From assembly GCF_017592825.1 (NCBI RefSeq), contig NZ_JAGFMD010000012.1:1-64000 (forward strand): DNA of 64,000 bases. The letters run 5' to 3'. The stretch is from Roseivirga sp. E12 (lineage in GTDB: Bacteria; Bacteroidota; Bacteroidia; Cytophagales; Cyclobacteriaceae). Every line of letters begins with the position of its first letter. The stretch's first letter is position 1. The translations under genes were made by a program, and so were the position numbers. This document shows, piece by piece, positions 54,906 through 62,397 of the stretch. Under the pieces are notes generated by a model that saw nothing but the letters and a program-made list of their open reading frames with translations, searched no databases and was not told where the DNA came from.

Positions 54906-57082
54906 TGCCCGAGTTCTAGAATCAAACCACCATTGACAACTATTCCTTCCAAAGGAGCCCAAACATCCAATGTCTCTGGAGTCATACTTGAGCCTAGGTT
55001 GATATTCTCAAACCTAGATTGACGTGTGTCTGTAAAATTTTCAAAGTTCAAGTAAACACTCACTTTCTTGAATTTCCTAAGGGCCATGAAGCCGACAATC
55101 CAGAAATCGTCCGTTTCGGAAAGATCGTTCCTCAATTGCTGACTGGTATAGTAAGCCTCTAAGCCAAGTCTCCACTTCCCTTCTTCCTCGTAAACCAAAA
55201 CGGTACCAATGTTATGTTTAGCCGTTAGCGGCTTTTGATCATTCAGGTTTTCATATTCAAGGCGCGTGTCAATCAGCGCGTAGTTGAAAAAGAACTTGAA
55301 GTCTTTGTAGGTCAGCTTCATATTTGATTCAATTCCCCTAGAGCTCACTGGCCCACTCGCATTTTCAAAAAAGAAATTGTCAGCAGGATTTTCAGCCAGT
55401 ACCAGTGGATCGTTCAATCGCGTATAAAAGAAAAGCTGATTCAAACTGAAAGTCCAGTCATTGCCAATTTCTGTCCGATAATTGATATCAAAATTACCAC
55501 CATAAGATCGTTCTGCATCCAAATTCTCTAGGTTGAAGACATTAAGCCCTCTGAATGATAAACGTTCGGTGTCTTCGGTAAAGATGGTCGGTGTTTTATA
55601 ACCCAAGCCTCCACTTAGCCGATAGGTAAAACTGGTATTCGGTTTATAGAAGAGTGCTACTCTTGGTAGGGCAAACCATCCATAATCATTATTTCTGTCT
55701 AATCGGAAGCCCGTTTCAATAGAGAAACGATCGGATAATTTGGATACTTGTTGTGCAAACAGTCCTCCCGTAACCTGGCTATAGCTTCTATCTGTACTGA
55801 CCAACTCACCTTCCTTGAATTTATCTGAGTAAACATTGAGTCCCAAAACCCAGCTACTCATTTCATCGCCAAATGAATAGGTAGCCTCACTAAAAGTAGA
55901 CCACTGCTCTCCATCGAAGGCATAATTGAATTGGTTGATACTCCTATCAAAATGTAAGAGACTGTTTTTGATAACCAACTCCTTATTGTCACCCCATCGA
56001 CTGCTATAAGTGGCTTGGTAAGATAAGCGTCTAGTCGAATTCTCCTGAAGGTACTCGGTATTGCTTGGGCTTTCGGCATCAATGGCATTGAGGTTTCCAC
56101 CTAGGCGATCCTCAAAGGTGCCATTCAGTGACAACCTCAATTTGCTATTGCTTGATGGATAATAAAAGAATGTAGGGTTTAGCGTAAGGCTCCGAACATC
56201 AGGTATTTCAGAAAAGTTATCTGAGTTGGGATCATAAGCGTTCTGCCTGTTCCCTGATGCAAAGAAGCTATAGCCAAACTTATCTCCTCTGCGAGCCGAA
56301 AAAGTATTCAGGGTAGTTCCACCAGCAGAAGTCTGATCCAGCATGATCTTCAGACGTGACTTTTCCTCGGGTTGAATACTCACAAGGTTTACTAGCCCTG
56401 CAATGGCGCCTCCTCCATAAAGTGTTGAGTTACTCCCTTTAATCACCTCTACCTGTTTTAGATCCAAAGGTGGAATCTGCATAATGCTTAGACCACCAGA
56501 AAACCCTCCAAACAAAGGAAAACCATCTTTTAGCAATTGGGTATATCGACCGTCAAGCCCTTGAATTCTAATACTCTGATTGGCCGAACTTGGCGATGTT
56601 ACCTGCATTTGAATCCCCGTGCTTTCACGCAATAGCATGGCGATATTATCGGATCGCATTACTGCCTTTTCTTCCAGTTCTTCGGTGCCTAGGAATTCAA
56701 TTCTGGTAGGAATATCTTCAATACTCCGAGAGTTACGAGTAGTTGTTACAATCACCTCTTCCATCTCTTCCTCTTCCATCTCCATAAGGATCAAAACAGG
56801 TTCTGGATTGGTAAGTGGTAGTTTGATGACTCTAGATTGAGCACCATAACCAACAAAGGAAAAGGTCACTTTCACTTCCGCTAAACCACTCGCCACACGC
56901 AATGTGGCTATACCGTTCTCATCGGCAATGTCACCATCGGTTGGACTCGTACTAGCCGTGGCACCAGCCAAGGGCTCATTCGTTTCTTTGTCTAAAATTT
57001 TGAATTTTACTATTTGTTGACCCAATACACCATGAGTCATGCTCAAGCACAAAAGTGCTGAGACTAATATTCGGATATGCAT
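54902..57082 (-). CDS. TonB-dependent receptor, metal-region associated
   Basis: The 726-residue protein has a signal peptide (LLCLSMTHGVLGQ), a carboxypeptidase-regulatory-like domain (about 23-105), an acidic Glu/Met-rich linker (MEMEEEEMEEVIV), a plug (about 115-225, DIPTRIEFLG, IRIQGLDGRYTQLLKDG, VEVIKGSNSTLYG), and a barrel ending NGGLILELGH. It lies 46 bp after a Cys-rich DUF6660 gene and close to a CusCBA-type efflux operon, so it may import copper, a metal complex or a metallophore. The exact ligand is inference. Confidence 0.9.
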   Translation of the reverse strand: MHIRILVSALLCLSMTHGVLGQQIVKFKILDKETNEPLAGATASTSPTDGDIADENGIATLRVASGLAEVKVTFSFVGYGAQSRVIKLPLTNPEPVLILMEMEEEEMEEVIVTTTRNSRSIEDIPTRIEFLGTEELEEKAVMRSDNIAMLLRESTGIQMQVTSPSSANQSIRIQGLDGRYTQLLKDGFPLFGGFSGGLSIMQIPPLDLKQVEVIKGSNSTLYGGGAIAGLVNLVSIQPEEKSRLKIMLDQTSAGGTTLNTFSARRGDKFGYSFFASGNRQNAYDPNSDNFSEIPDVRSLTLNPTFFYYPSSNSKLRLSLNGTFEDRLGGNLNAIDAESPSNTEYLQENSTRRLSYQATYSSRWGDNKELVIKNSLLHFDRSINQFNYAFDGEQWSTFSEATYSFGDEMSSWVLGLNVYSDKFKEGELVSTDRSYSQVTGGLFAQQVSKLSDRFSIETGFRLDRNNDYGWFALPRVALFYKPNTSFTYRLSGGLGYKTPTIFTEDTERLSFRGLNVFNLENLDAERSYGGNFDINYRTEIGNDWTFSLNQLFFYTRLNDPLVLAENPADNFFFENASGPVSSRGIESNMKLTYKDFKFFFNYALIDTRLEYENLNDQKPLTAKHNIGTVLVYEEEGKWRLGLEAYYTSQQLRNDLSETDDFWIVGFMALRKFKKVSVYLNFENFTDTRQSRFENINLGSSMTPETLDVWAPLEGIVVNGGLILELGH

Positions 57083-57128
57083 TTAAGCTTTGTTTTAAAA
57101 ATGGATACTAATTCTGAAGGAGTGCGAA

Positions 57129-57437
57129 TTAGATCTTGGGCGGTTGCCAAATGTCAATGGCTGGTGGATTATATGCGATTTCTTCCAATTTCAAATCATC
57201 CGTTGTGATAACTATTTTTTGAAACTCGAATGATTGCAATGCAATCGTGGTTATTGCGGTGCAACACATACATGAGCAGAAAGGCAAACAATCATCCGAA
57301 TCGTCTGCTTCGTTTGCCTCATTTGAAGATTCACAAATCCCTTCAGATTCGCAGCCTGAATCCTTCCAGGCATCGGCACATGGTGCCATGCTCATCAGCA
57401 GTATGAAAATTGAAAGAATAGCAGCTATGCGTTGCAT
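57129..57437 (-). CDS. DUF6660-family cysteine-rich secreted protein
   Basis: A 102-residue product with a signal peptide (MQRIAAILSIFILLMSMAPCADA) followed by an acidic stretch (EANEADDSDD) and the block CLPFCSCMCC with five closely spaced cysteines, then a beta-rich tail. This fits DUF6660, small proteins often beside TonB receptors and heavy-metal efflux genes. The cysteine cluster suggests metal binding (inference). Its ATG follows a -7 box by four bases. The next gene on the strand is the TonB receptor. Confidence 0.8.
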   Translation of the reverse strand: MQRIAAILSIFILLMSMAPCADAWKDSGCESEGICESSNEANEADDSDDCLPFCSCMCCTAITTIALQSFEFQKIVITTDDLKLEEIAYNPPAIDIWQPPKI

Positions 57438-57441
57438 GAAG

Positions 57442-57449
57442 CAAAGATA
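57442..57449 (-). promoter_or_regulatory. promoter -7 box TATCTTTG abutting the DUF6660 start codon
   Basis: Exact TAnnTTTG on the minus strand, four bases before the ATG at 57437, predicting a near-leaderless mRNA. The nearest TTG lies only 15 bp upstream. Confidence 0.5.
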
Positions 57450-57510
57450 AGTTCAAAACACTTGCAACAGGGCATCAAGTACCGGGAATCATTCCACATT
57501 GCTCATAAAA

Positions 57511-57541
57511 AATGGAAACCACCCAGGTTACCCCAGGTGGT
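57511..57541 (-). terminator. hairpin terminator downstream of the 57613 gene
   Basis: ACCACC (57518-57523) pairs with GGTGGT (57536-57541). On the minus strand it is followed by TTTCCATTTTTT. It lies about 70 bp after the stop of the gene at 57613-58101. Confidence 0.55.
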
Positions 57542-57612
57542 CACACAAACACACACGACTCATCAGTAAACTGACGAGATTTTCTAATCTAAGAATTTCT
57601 TATGGAATGGCA

Positions 57613-58101
57613 TCATTTTTTGGAGTAAACAGCCTCACCAAATTGACTGTATGTTCCATTTCTTTTCACATAGTCCTTCACCTCTATTTGGCTAGAACCA
57701 ACGAGACGGTAAAACGTCTTACCTTCTTCCGTTTCCGGATCGCCCCATAGCACGGTAAGTTCATTCTCTTGTAGGCTATAGTCCAAGCCAAACATGACTC
57801 CTCTAGAGTCAAACCAATGGCCATTGTTTTTATCGGCACCCAACTTATAATAAGCCTTAGATTCCATACTTCGAGTTGTACCACTCTGGTCTTTAAATGA
57901 GTTACTGAATTGTAAATGGATAAATTGATCCGATAGTACCTTTTCCCAAGTCATAGTGAAAGTGGCAGGGGTACCAAACAGGTTACCACTTCCGACCCAA
58001 TCTCCTTCTATCTGATCAAAAAATGAGCTATTAGTTTGAGCCCTTGTACTGAAGAAGGCTACACTCAAAACAAGTACAAATAACAATTGATGTCTTTTCA
58101 T
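57613..58101 (-). CDS. secreted lipocalin-like protein, function unknown
   Basis: 162 residues with signal peptide (LFVLVLSVAFFSTRAQ). The mature part is a small beta-barrel-like domain: IEGDWVGSGNLFGTPATF, then TMTWEKVL, SKAYYKLGAD, GLDYSLQENELTVLW and a final lysine-rich end. The IEGDW start resembles DUF1579/lipocalin-like domains that bind hydrophobic compounds or haem. The substrate is not predictable. It lies 84 bp after the DUF3347 lipoprotein gene, so it could be the end of the metal-efflux transcript. Confidence 0.72.
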   Translation of the reverse strand: MKRHQLLFVLVLSVAFFSTRAQTNSSFFDQIEGDWVGSGNLFGTPATFTMTWEKVLSDQFIHLQFSNSFKDQSGTTRSMESKAYYKLGADKNNGHWFDSRGVMFGLDYSLQENELTVLWGDPETEEGKTFYRLVGSSQIEVKDYVKRNGTYSQFGEAVYSKK

Positions 58102-58185
58102 AAGTCTAAATTCTTATCCAATTGACGTCCAAAGAGTCCTATCGGGACAAACAAAATTGATCTTACACAATACAAACTAATTGTG

Positions 58186-58647
58186 CTAGCCTCCTATCTT
58201 TTCTTGTACACTTCCGCAGTGCAGCATCACATCTCCGAAATACGGATTATTCACTTCCATCTCAGCCGCCAGCCAGAATGCACCCTTATTATTGAAAGCC
58301 ATTGGGCAGTACTGTTTGTATAAAACGGTGTCACTTCCTCTTCTTCTCAGCATATCATACATTTTCATGGATAACCCTTCAAAAGCTTTCCGCTGTGCTG
58401 CAACGTCATCATTGCTAGCAATCATTTGAAGGTCAGGAGTGAGCTGGTCATTCGTATTTACTTCCAAAAATTTAGTTGCAGCGGCCTTGGCTTTTGAAGC
58501 GTTAGTCGCAACTAGTGCGTCTTTTACGGCCAGATAGCTATCGACCAGATTTTTCTGATCACTGACTTGTTCCTTTTCGCTTTTGCTTCCACAAGCAGCT
58601 ATCAATAGGGTAAAAACTGTGACAGTCAATAAATATTTGATTCTCAT
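58186..58647 (-). CDS. DUF3347-domain lipoprotein
   Basis: Starting at 58647 (MRIKYLLTVTVFTLLIAACGS) the product is a 153-residue lipoprotein with lipobox cysteine at residue 19. The domain is helical (DSYLAVKDALVATN) and ends in the DUF3347 signature YCPMAFNNKGAFWLAAEME then NPYFGDVMLHCG. The same domain is fused to the C-terminus of the CusB-like protein encoded 39 bp upstream. Conserved Cys, Met and His in the signature suggest copper or silver binding (inference). Confidence 0.85.
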   Translation of the reverse strand: MRIKYLLTVTVFTLLIAACGSKSEKEQVSDQKNLVDSYLAVKDALVATNASKAKAAATKFLEVNTNDQLTPDLQMIASNDDVAAQRKAFEGLSMKMYDMLRRRGSDTVLYKQYCPMAFNNKGAFWLAAEMEVNNPYFGDVMLHCGSVQEKIGG

Positions 58648-58686
58648 TTTTCTATTTGTATTAGTCATTTCTTTTCTCTTTAATTC

Positions 58687-60444
58687 TTATTGGTTACTAA
58701 TAATGGATTCTACATTTCCGCAAGTGAGCATCACATCTCCGAAATATGGATTGACAATATTTTCTTCAAGGCTAACCCAAGTGGCTCCTTTATCATTATT
58801 AGCCATTGGGCAAAACTGTATATATAATGGATTCTCAAAAGATGTCCCGAATGATTCAATGGCATTGATCAAGGCCTTCGATAGATTGATGAAATTCAAT
58901 CGTTGCTGATCGCGATCTCCCGTGTTGGTTATCAGAGCCAAACTTTCTTCCATAGGATTTAATAAATCCATCCAATGCATATGTGCTTCTCCTTTTGCTA
59001 AAGTCATGTCGACATTATCTAGTGCAGTTTTTACTTTAACTCCTGCCTTTCTGATTTTGGCTCCATCGCCTTCAACCATTAAGTCTTTCAAGGCAATGTA
59101 TTCCTTAGATAAGTCTGTGAGCTGCTGCTGAAATTCCGGAGCCACATCCTCACTGTAGTCTTTCGCTGCAGACAGCTCGATCTCGACAAACTCATTTGTA
59201 TTGTCCCGAATTGCAGGACTAGAGGTAGCCGTATTCATCATACTAATTTTACCTCTCAGCTGCGCTTCGGCATCTAGCGTAAAAGCACCGTTTGTCACTA
59301 CTTCTTCACCTGCACTCAGGCCTTCATTGATAAAATATCTATCACCTACGGCATCGCCCAATACAACCTCTCTGAGTGAAAAACTCTGTTCGTTAGGCAC
59401 TTTGACATAGACAATTGATCTTTTGCCTGTCCATAGCACAGCTGATTTTGGCACCGAAATACCTCCATCCTTATTCACAAAAATTCCTGTCGAGATAAAC
59501 ATCCCAGGTTTCAGGCTTCCTGATCTGTTTTCCAAGTCGGCCCTTACTTCTACAATTCTTGTTCTTGTGTTTACCTCTGGTGAGATAAAGGAGATCGTAC
59601 CCAAATGGAACTTACCAGTGGCTTTATTCTCAAAATCAAAACGATCGCCTAGACGAATTCTCCCTAAATCCTTTTCATAGACTTCAAAAACCGCCCACAC
59701 TTTTGACAAATCCGTGATTTCCATAAGCCCTCCTCCTTCTGGCAAATGATTTCCGGTATTGACTAATTTTTTGGTGATTACCCCATCATAGTCTGCGAGT
59801 AGGTCGAAGTTTCGCATGGGCTCCTTGGAAGTTTCGATCGTTCGAATCTGTTCCATGGTCAATTTCCAATGGTGAAGCTTTTTTCTGGCTGCTTCGAGCA
59901 AAATCGGGTTAGTCTCCTCAAGCTTTTTTGCCTCTATTAACTCTTCTTGGGCAGCAACTAACTCCGGGGAGTAAATGGATGCTATTTTCTCTCCCTTTTT
60001 GACCACATCACCTTCAAAGCTCTTATACAATGCCTCAACTCTTCCTTCAAAGTGAGTGGTTTGAATATTGACCCTACGATCATCCACCTTTACTTTTCCG
60101 TTCAGCCTTAACACATCATCTACCATTTCGCTACCTACAATCGTGGTCTGGATGCTGGCCAACTGCATGGCATTATTCGACATTTTTAAAATGGTCGGAT
60201 CATCATCTACATCATCAGCAACTGGGATTAGATCCATTCCGCAGAAAGGGCATGCCCCGGGTTCTGATTGCCTTACTTGTGGATGCATGGAGCAAGTCCA
60301 GCTTCCGCTTTCATCAAGCTCATGTTGATGATTGTCGGCAATAGATTCTTTTGAACTACCACCCCCAAAGAATATCGCACCTAGTGCAACTCCAATCACG
60401 AGGGTAAGACCAATGGTCAGGAGGGTTGATCTATTTAATTTCAT
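58687..60444 (-). CDS. cusB: CusB-like RND efflux adaptor with metal-binding N-terminus and fused DUF3347 domain
   Basis: This 585-residue membrane-anchored adaptor links the CusA pump to the CusC channel. After one N-terminal helix comes a heavy-metal-binding domain with SWTCSMHPQ and PGACPFCGMDLIP (Cys51, Cys65, Cys68). Then follow the barrel-sandwich/helical hairpin (about 130-260, GRVEALYKSFEGDVVKKG; IYSPELVAAQEELIEAK), beta-barrel part, and last a DUF3347 domain (about 440-585, FCPMANNDKGATWVSLEEN, NPYFGDVMLTCG). The fusion is longer than typical CusB proteins. It overlaps cusC by 14 bases. Metal specificity (Cu/Ag) is inferred from family. Confidence 0.9.
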   Translation of the reverse strand: MKLNRSTLLTIGLTLVIGVALGAIFFGGGSSKESIADNHQHELDESGSWTCSMHPQVRQSEPGACPFCGMDLIPVADDVDDDPTILKMSNNAMQLASIQTTIVGSEMVDDVLRLNGKVKVDDRRVNIQTTHFEGRVEALYKSFEGDVVKKGEKIASIYSPELVAAQEELIEAKKLEETNPILLEAARKKLHHWKLTMEQIRTIETSKEPMRNFDLLADYDGVITKKLVNTGNHLPEGGGLMEITDLSKVWAVFEVYEKDLGRIRLGDRFDFENKATGKFHLGTISFISPEVNTRTRIVEVRADLENRSGSLKPGMFISTGIFVNKDGGISVPKSAVLWTGKRSIVYVKVPNEQSFSLREVVLGDAVGDRYFINEGLSAGEEVVTNGAFTLDAEAQLRGKISMMNTATSSPAIRDNTNEFVEIELSAAKDYSEDVAPEFQQQLTDLSKEYIALKDLMVEGDGAKIRKAGVKVKTALDNVDMTLAKGEAHMHWMDLLNPMEESLALITNTGDRDQQRLNFINLSKALINAIESFGTSFENPLYIQFCPMANNDKGATWVSLEENIVNPYFGDVMLTCGNVESIISNQ

Positions 60445-61681
60445 TTTGTATTTCGTTTAGGGTGGAACCCGTTAAGTATTCTTGCTTAAAAACTGCCTGC
60501 TGATAAAGCACGCCAGTTCGAACGTTTGCTAACTGCAGCTGTAAGAGCCTCTGCTGTGTTTCCAAGAGTTTCTCAAAATCTTGGTTGTTATTGGTGTACT
60601 CACTGATCAATACATTGAGCAAAACCTCTGTCTTTTTCATTTCGTCTGAATACAAAGCCAGGCTCTGAGAAGCTGCCTCTAATTCGTACTCAATACCGAT
60701 CCAACTGTTCTTCAACTCATCTTCTAAAGCTGCCAACTCAAAGCCTTTTGCTTTCATCTTAAGGTCAGCTTCCTTCTGGACAGATCGATTCTTCTTACCA
60801 AAAATTGGTAGGCTAATATTTACTTGCGGAACGAGAATATCCTTGCCATTATCGGGAATGTTCACACCCTCTCGCTTAGCAATTAATCCGTAGTCAAGAC
60901 CCAAACCGATATTTGGTTTACGTCCTAAATCAGCCAATACTTTTTCTTGTTCTAGTGCCGAAAGATTTGACTTGATGGCTCTCAACCTTGGTTGATCCTC
61001 CATAACTGCATCAAATTCGAAATCAACCTTTTCTTGTTTTAGGGTATCCGAGATCACGATGGGCATCTCACCATCTCGATGAAGCATGGTGTTGAAATCA
61101 TGTTTGAGAGGCTTCTCCTTTAACCTGAGAAGCTCCAGTTCAGTCTTCGCCCGATCGATACTGATTTGTACCCGCACTAAATCAGCTAATGAGACAAGGT
61201 TTGCCTCATACTTAGTCTTAGTCACCGGCTCATAAGATCTGAGGATATCCAAATTCTCCTCCATGATCTGGATCTCCTTTTGTAATTCATACAGTGCCAG
61301 CCACTTGGACTTCACTTGTAGGAAGAGTTGATTTCTAGCCTCCTGAAACATCTCAAATTTGGCTTTAGCCAAACTGGCCGCTGCTTTCTCTCTCGCTTTT
61401 AAAGTCCCCATCCAGGGAAACATTTGCGATACGGAAAGCCTAAAGCGTTGTGGACCTACCCGCGTTTCCACCGGAGAAATAAAATAACCGAAGCTCAGGT
61501 TTGGATCGGGCAGTGCTCCTTGTTGGTTTACACGCTCTAGGGCAGCCAAATAAAGGTTGAACTTAGCCTTGAGAGTTGGATTTTCCCTTGCGGCTATCTC
61601 CAGATAATCGTTCAGCCCTGTTTGTGCTTGAACAGCGCTTGTGATTAGCAGAAATATGATCAATGATATAAATCGCCTCAT
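60431..61681 (-). CDS. cusC: TolC-family outer-membrane efflux channel (CusC-like)
   Basis: The 416-residue protein has a signal peptide (LIIFLLITSAVQAQ) and two TolC-type repeats with long helices (LKAREKAAASLAKAKFEMF; LDILRSYEPVTKTKYEANLVSLADLV). The outer-membrane strands are in NPTLKAKFNLYLA and PDPNLSFGYFISPVET. It is in the usual position for a Cus channel and overlaps the acetolactate-decarboxylase-like gene by four bases and cusB by 14 bases. There is no lipobox, unlike E. coli CusC. Confidence 0.9.
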   Translation of the reverse strand: MRRFISLIIFLLITSAVQAQTGLNDYLEIAARENPTLKAKFNLYLAALERVNQQGALPDPNLSFGYFISPVETRVGPQRFRLSVSQMFPWMGTLKAREKAAASLAKAKFEMFQEARNQLFLQVKSKWLALYELQKEIQIMEENLDILRSYEPVTKTKYEANLVSLADLVRVQISIDRAKTELELLRLKEKPLKHDFNTMLHRDGEMPIVISDTLKQEKVDFEFDAVMEDQPRLRAIKSNLSALEQEKVLADLGRKPNIGLGLDYGLIAKREGVNIPDNGKDILVPQVNISLPIFGKKNRSVQKEADLKMKAKGFELAALEDELKNSWIGIEYELEAASQSLALYSDEMKKTEVLLNVLISEYTNNNQDFEKLLETQQRLLQLQLANVRTGVLYQQAVFKQEYLTGSTLNEIQNEIK

Positions 61682-62397
61682 TTTGATACTGTTTTAGCTA
61701 ACCACAATTCGACCTTTCTGTCGTTTTTTAAGTTATCTACATGCCCCATTTCTGTCTCTTCATCATTGACAAAATGCATATGTAAATAGCTGCCATGATG
61801 GGTAAATACGCCTTCATGCTGATTAGAATAGAAACCTAAAATACTAGCTCCGGAGTAGCCCCCTTTTCCCTTGAGTCCAGCCGCTTTGTACGCATCATGG
61901 TTCTGAGCGGTAGCTTCCGCAGCATTAATGACATGCCATTCGATTTCTTCGAAATCTCCCTTCAATAAAAAAGGAAAGGCTTCATCCGTATTAATACCTC
62001 GCTTCTCTGCCTCACGAGCTACCAGGGCCTGCAGATCACTATTGTTTTCGATCATTCCCTCCAGACTTACCTTATGCCAATCCTTAACCTGAGTCATAAC
62101 CAATAGCGTTGCTTTGTAGTCGAAGCTTCGATTAATTTTCAACTGGCCTTGTTTGGCTAGTCCATTGAGTGGTTTTCCATCCAAAATCAATATTTCACCC
62201 GAAAGACCTTCCAACGCACCTAGTGCATAGGTATTTGACTTTCCATTAAGGTCCATCAGGTTGGCATTGGCTTCGAGTTTCTGCTGCATCATGATTTCTC
62301 TTAAGATTCCAAAATGCTCAACCGAAGTACTTTGCTCAGCAGTTTCACAAGCCTGAAGCACACAGAACGTCAATAATATGAGTATAGACTTTTTCAA
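61678..62397 (-). CDS. lipoprotein resembling acetolactate decarboxylase, within the metal-efflux operon
   Basis: The 239-residue product has a lipobox (CVLQAC) and so is exported. Its body resembles BudA: YALGALEGLSGEILILDGK near residues 57-75 matches the domain core, and GSYLHMHF plus GHVDN give His206, His208 and His219, with the H-x-H-x10-H spacing of BudA zinc ligands. Cytosolic BudA makes acetoin; a periplasmic or outer-membrane lipoprotein form inside a Cus operon suggests a metal-binding or different enzymatic role. It overlaps cusC and cusA by four bases at each end. Assignment of fold is fairly good; function is open. Confidence 0.75.
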   Translation of the reverse strand: MKKSILILLTFCVLQACETAEQSTSVEHFGILREIMMQQKLEANANLMDLNGKSNTYALGALEGLSGEILILDGKPLNGLAKQGQLKINRSFDYKATLLVMTQVKDWHKVSLEGMIENNSDLQALVAREAEKRGINTDEAFPFLLKGDFEEIEWHVINAAEATAQNHDAYKAAGLKGKGGYSGASILGFYSNQHEGVFTHHGSYLHMHFVNDEETEMGHVDNLKNDRKVELWLAKTVSK

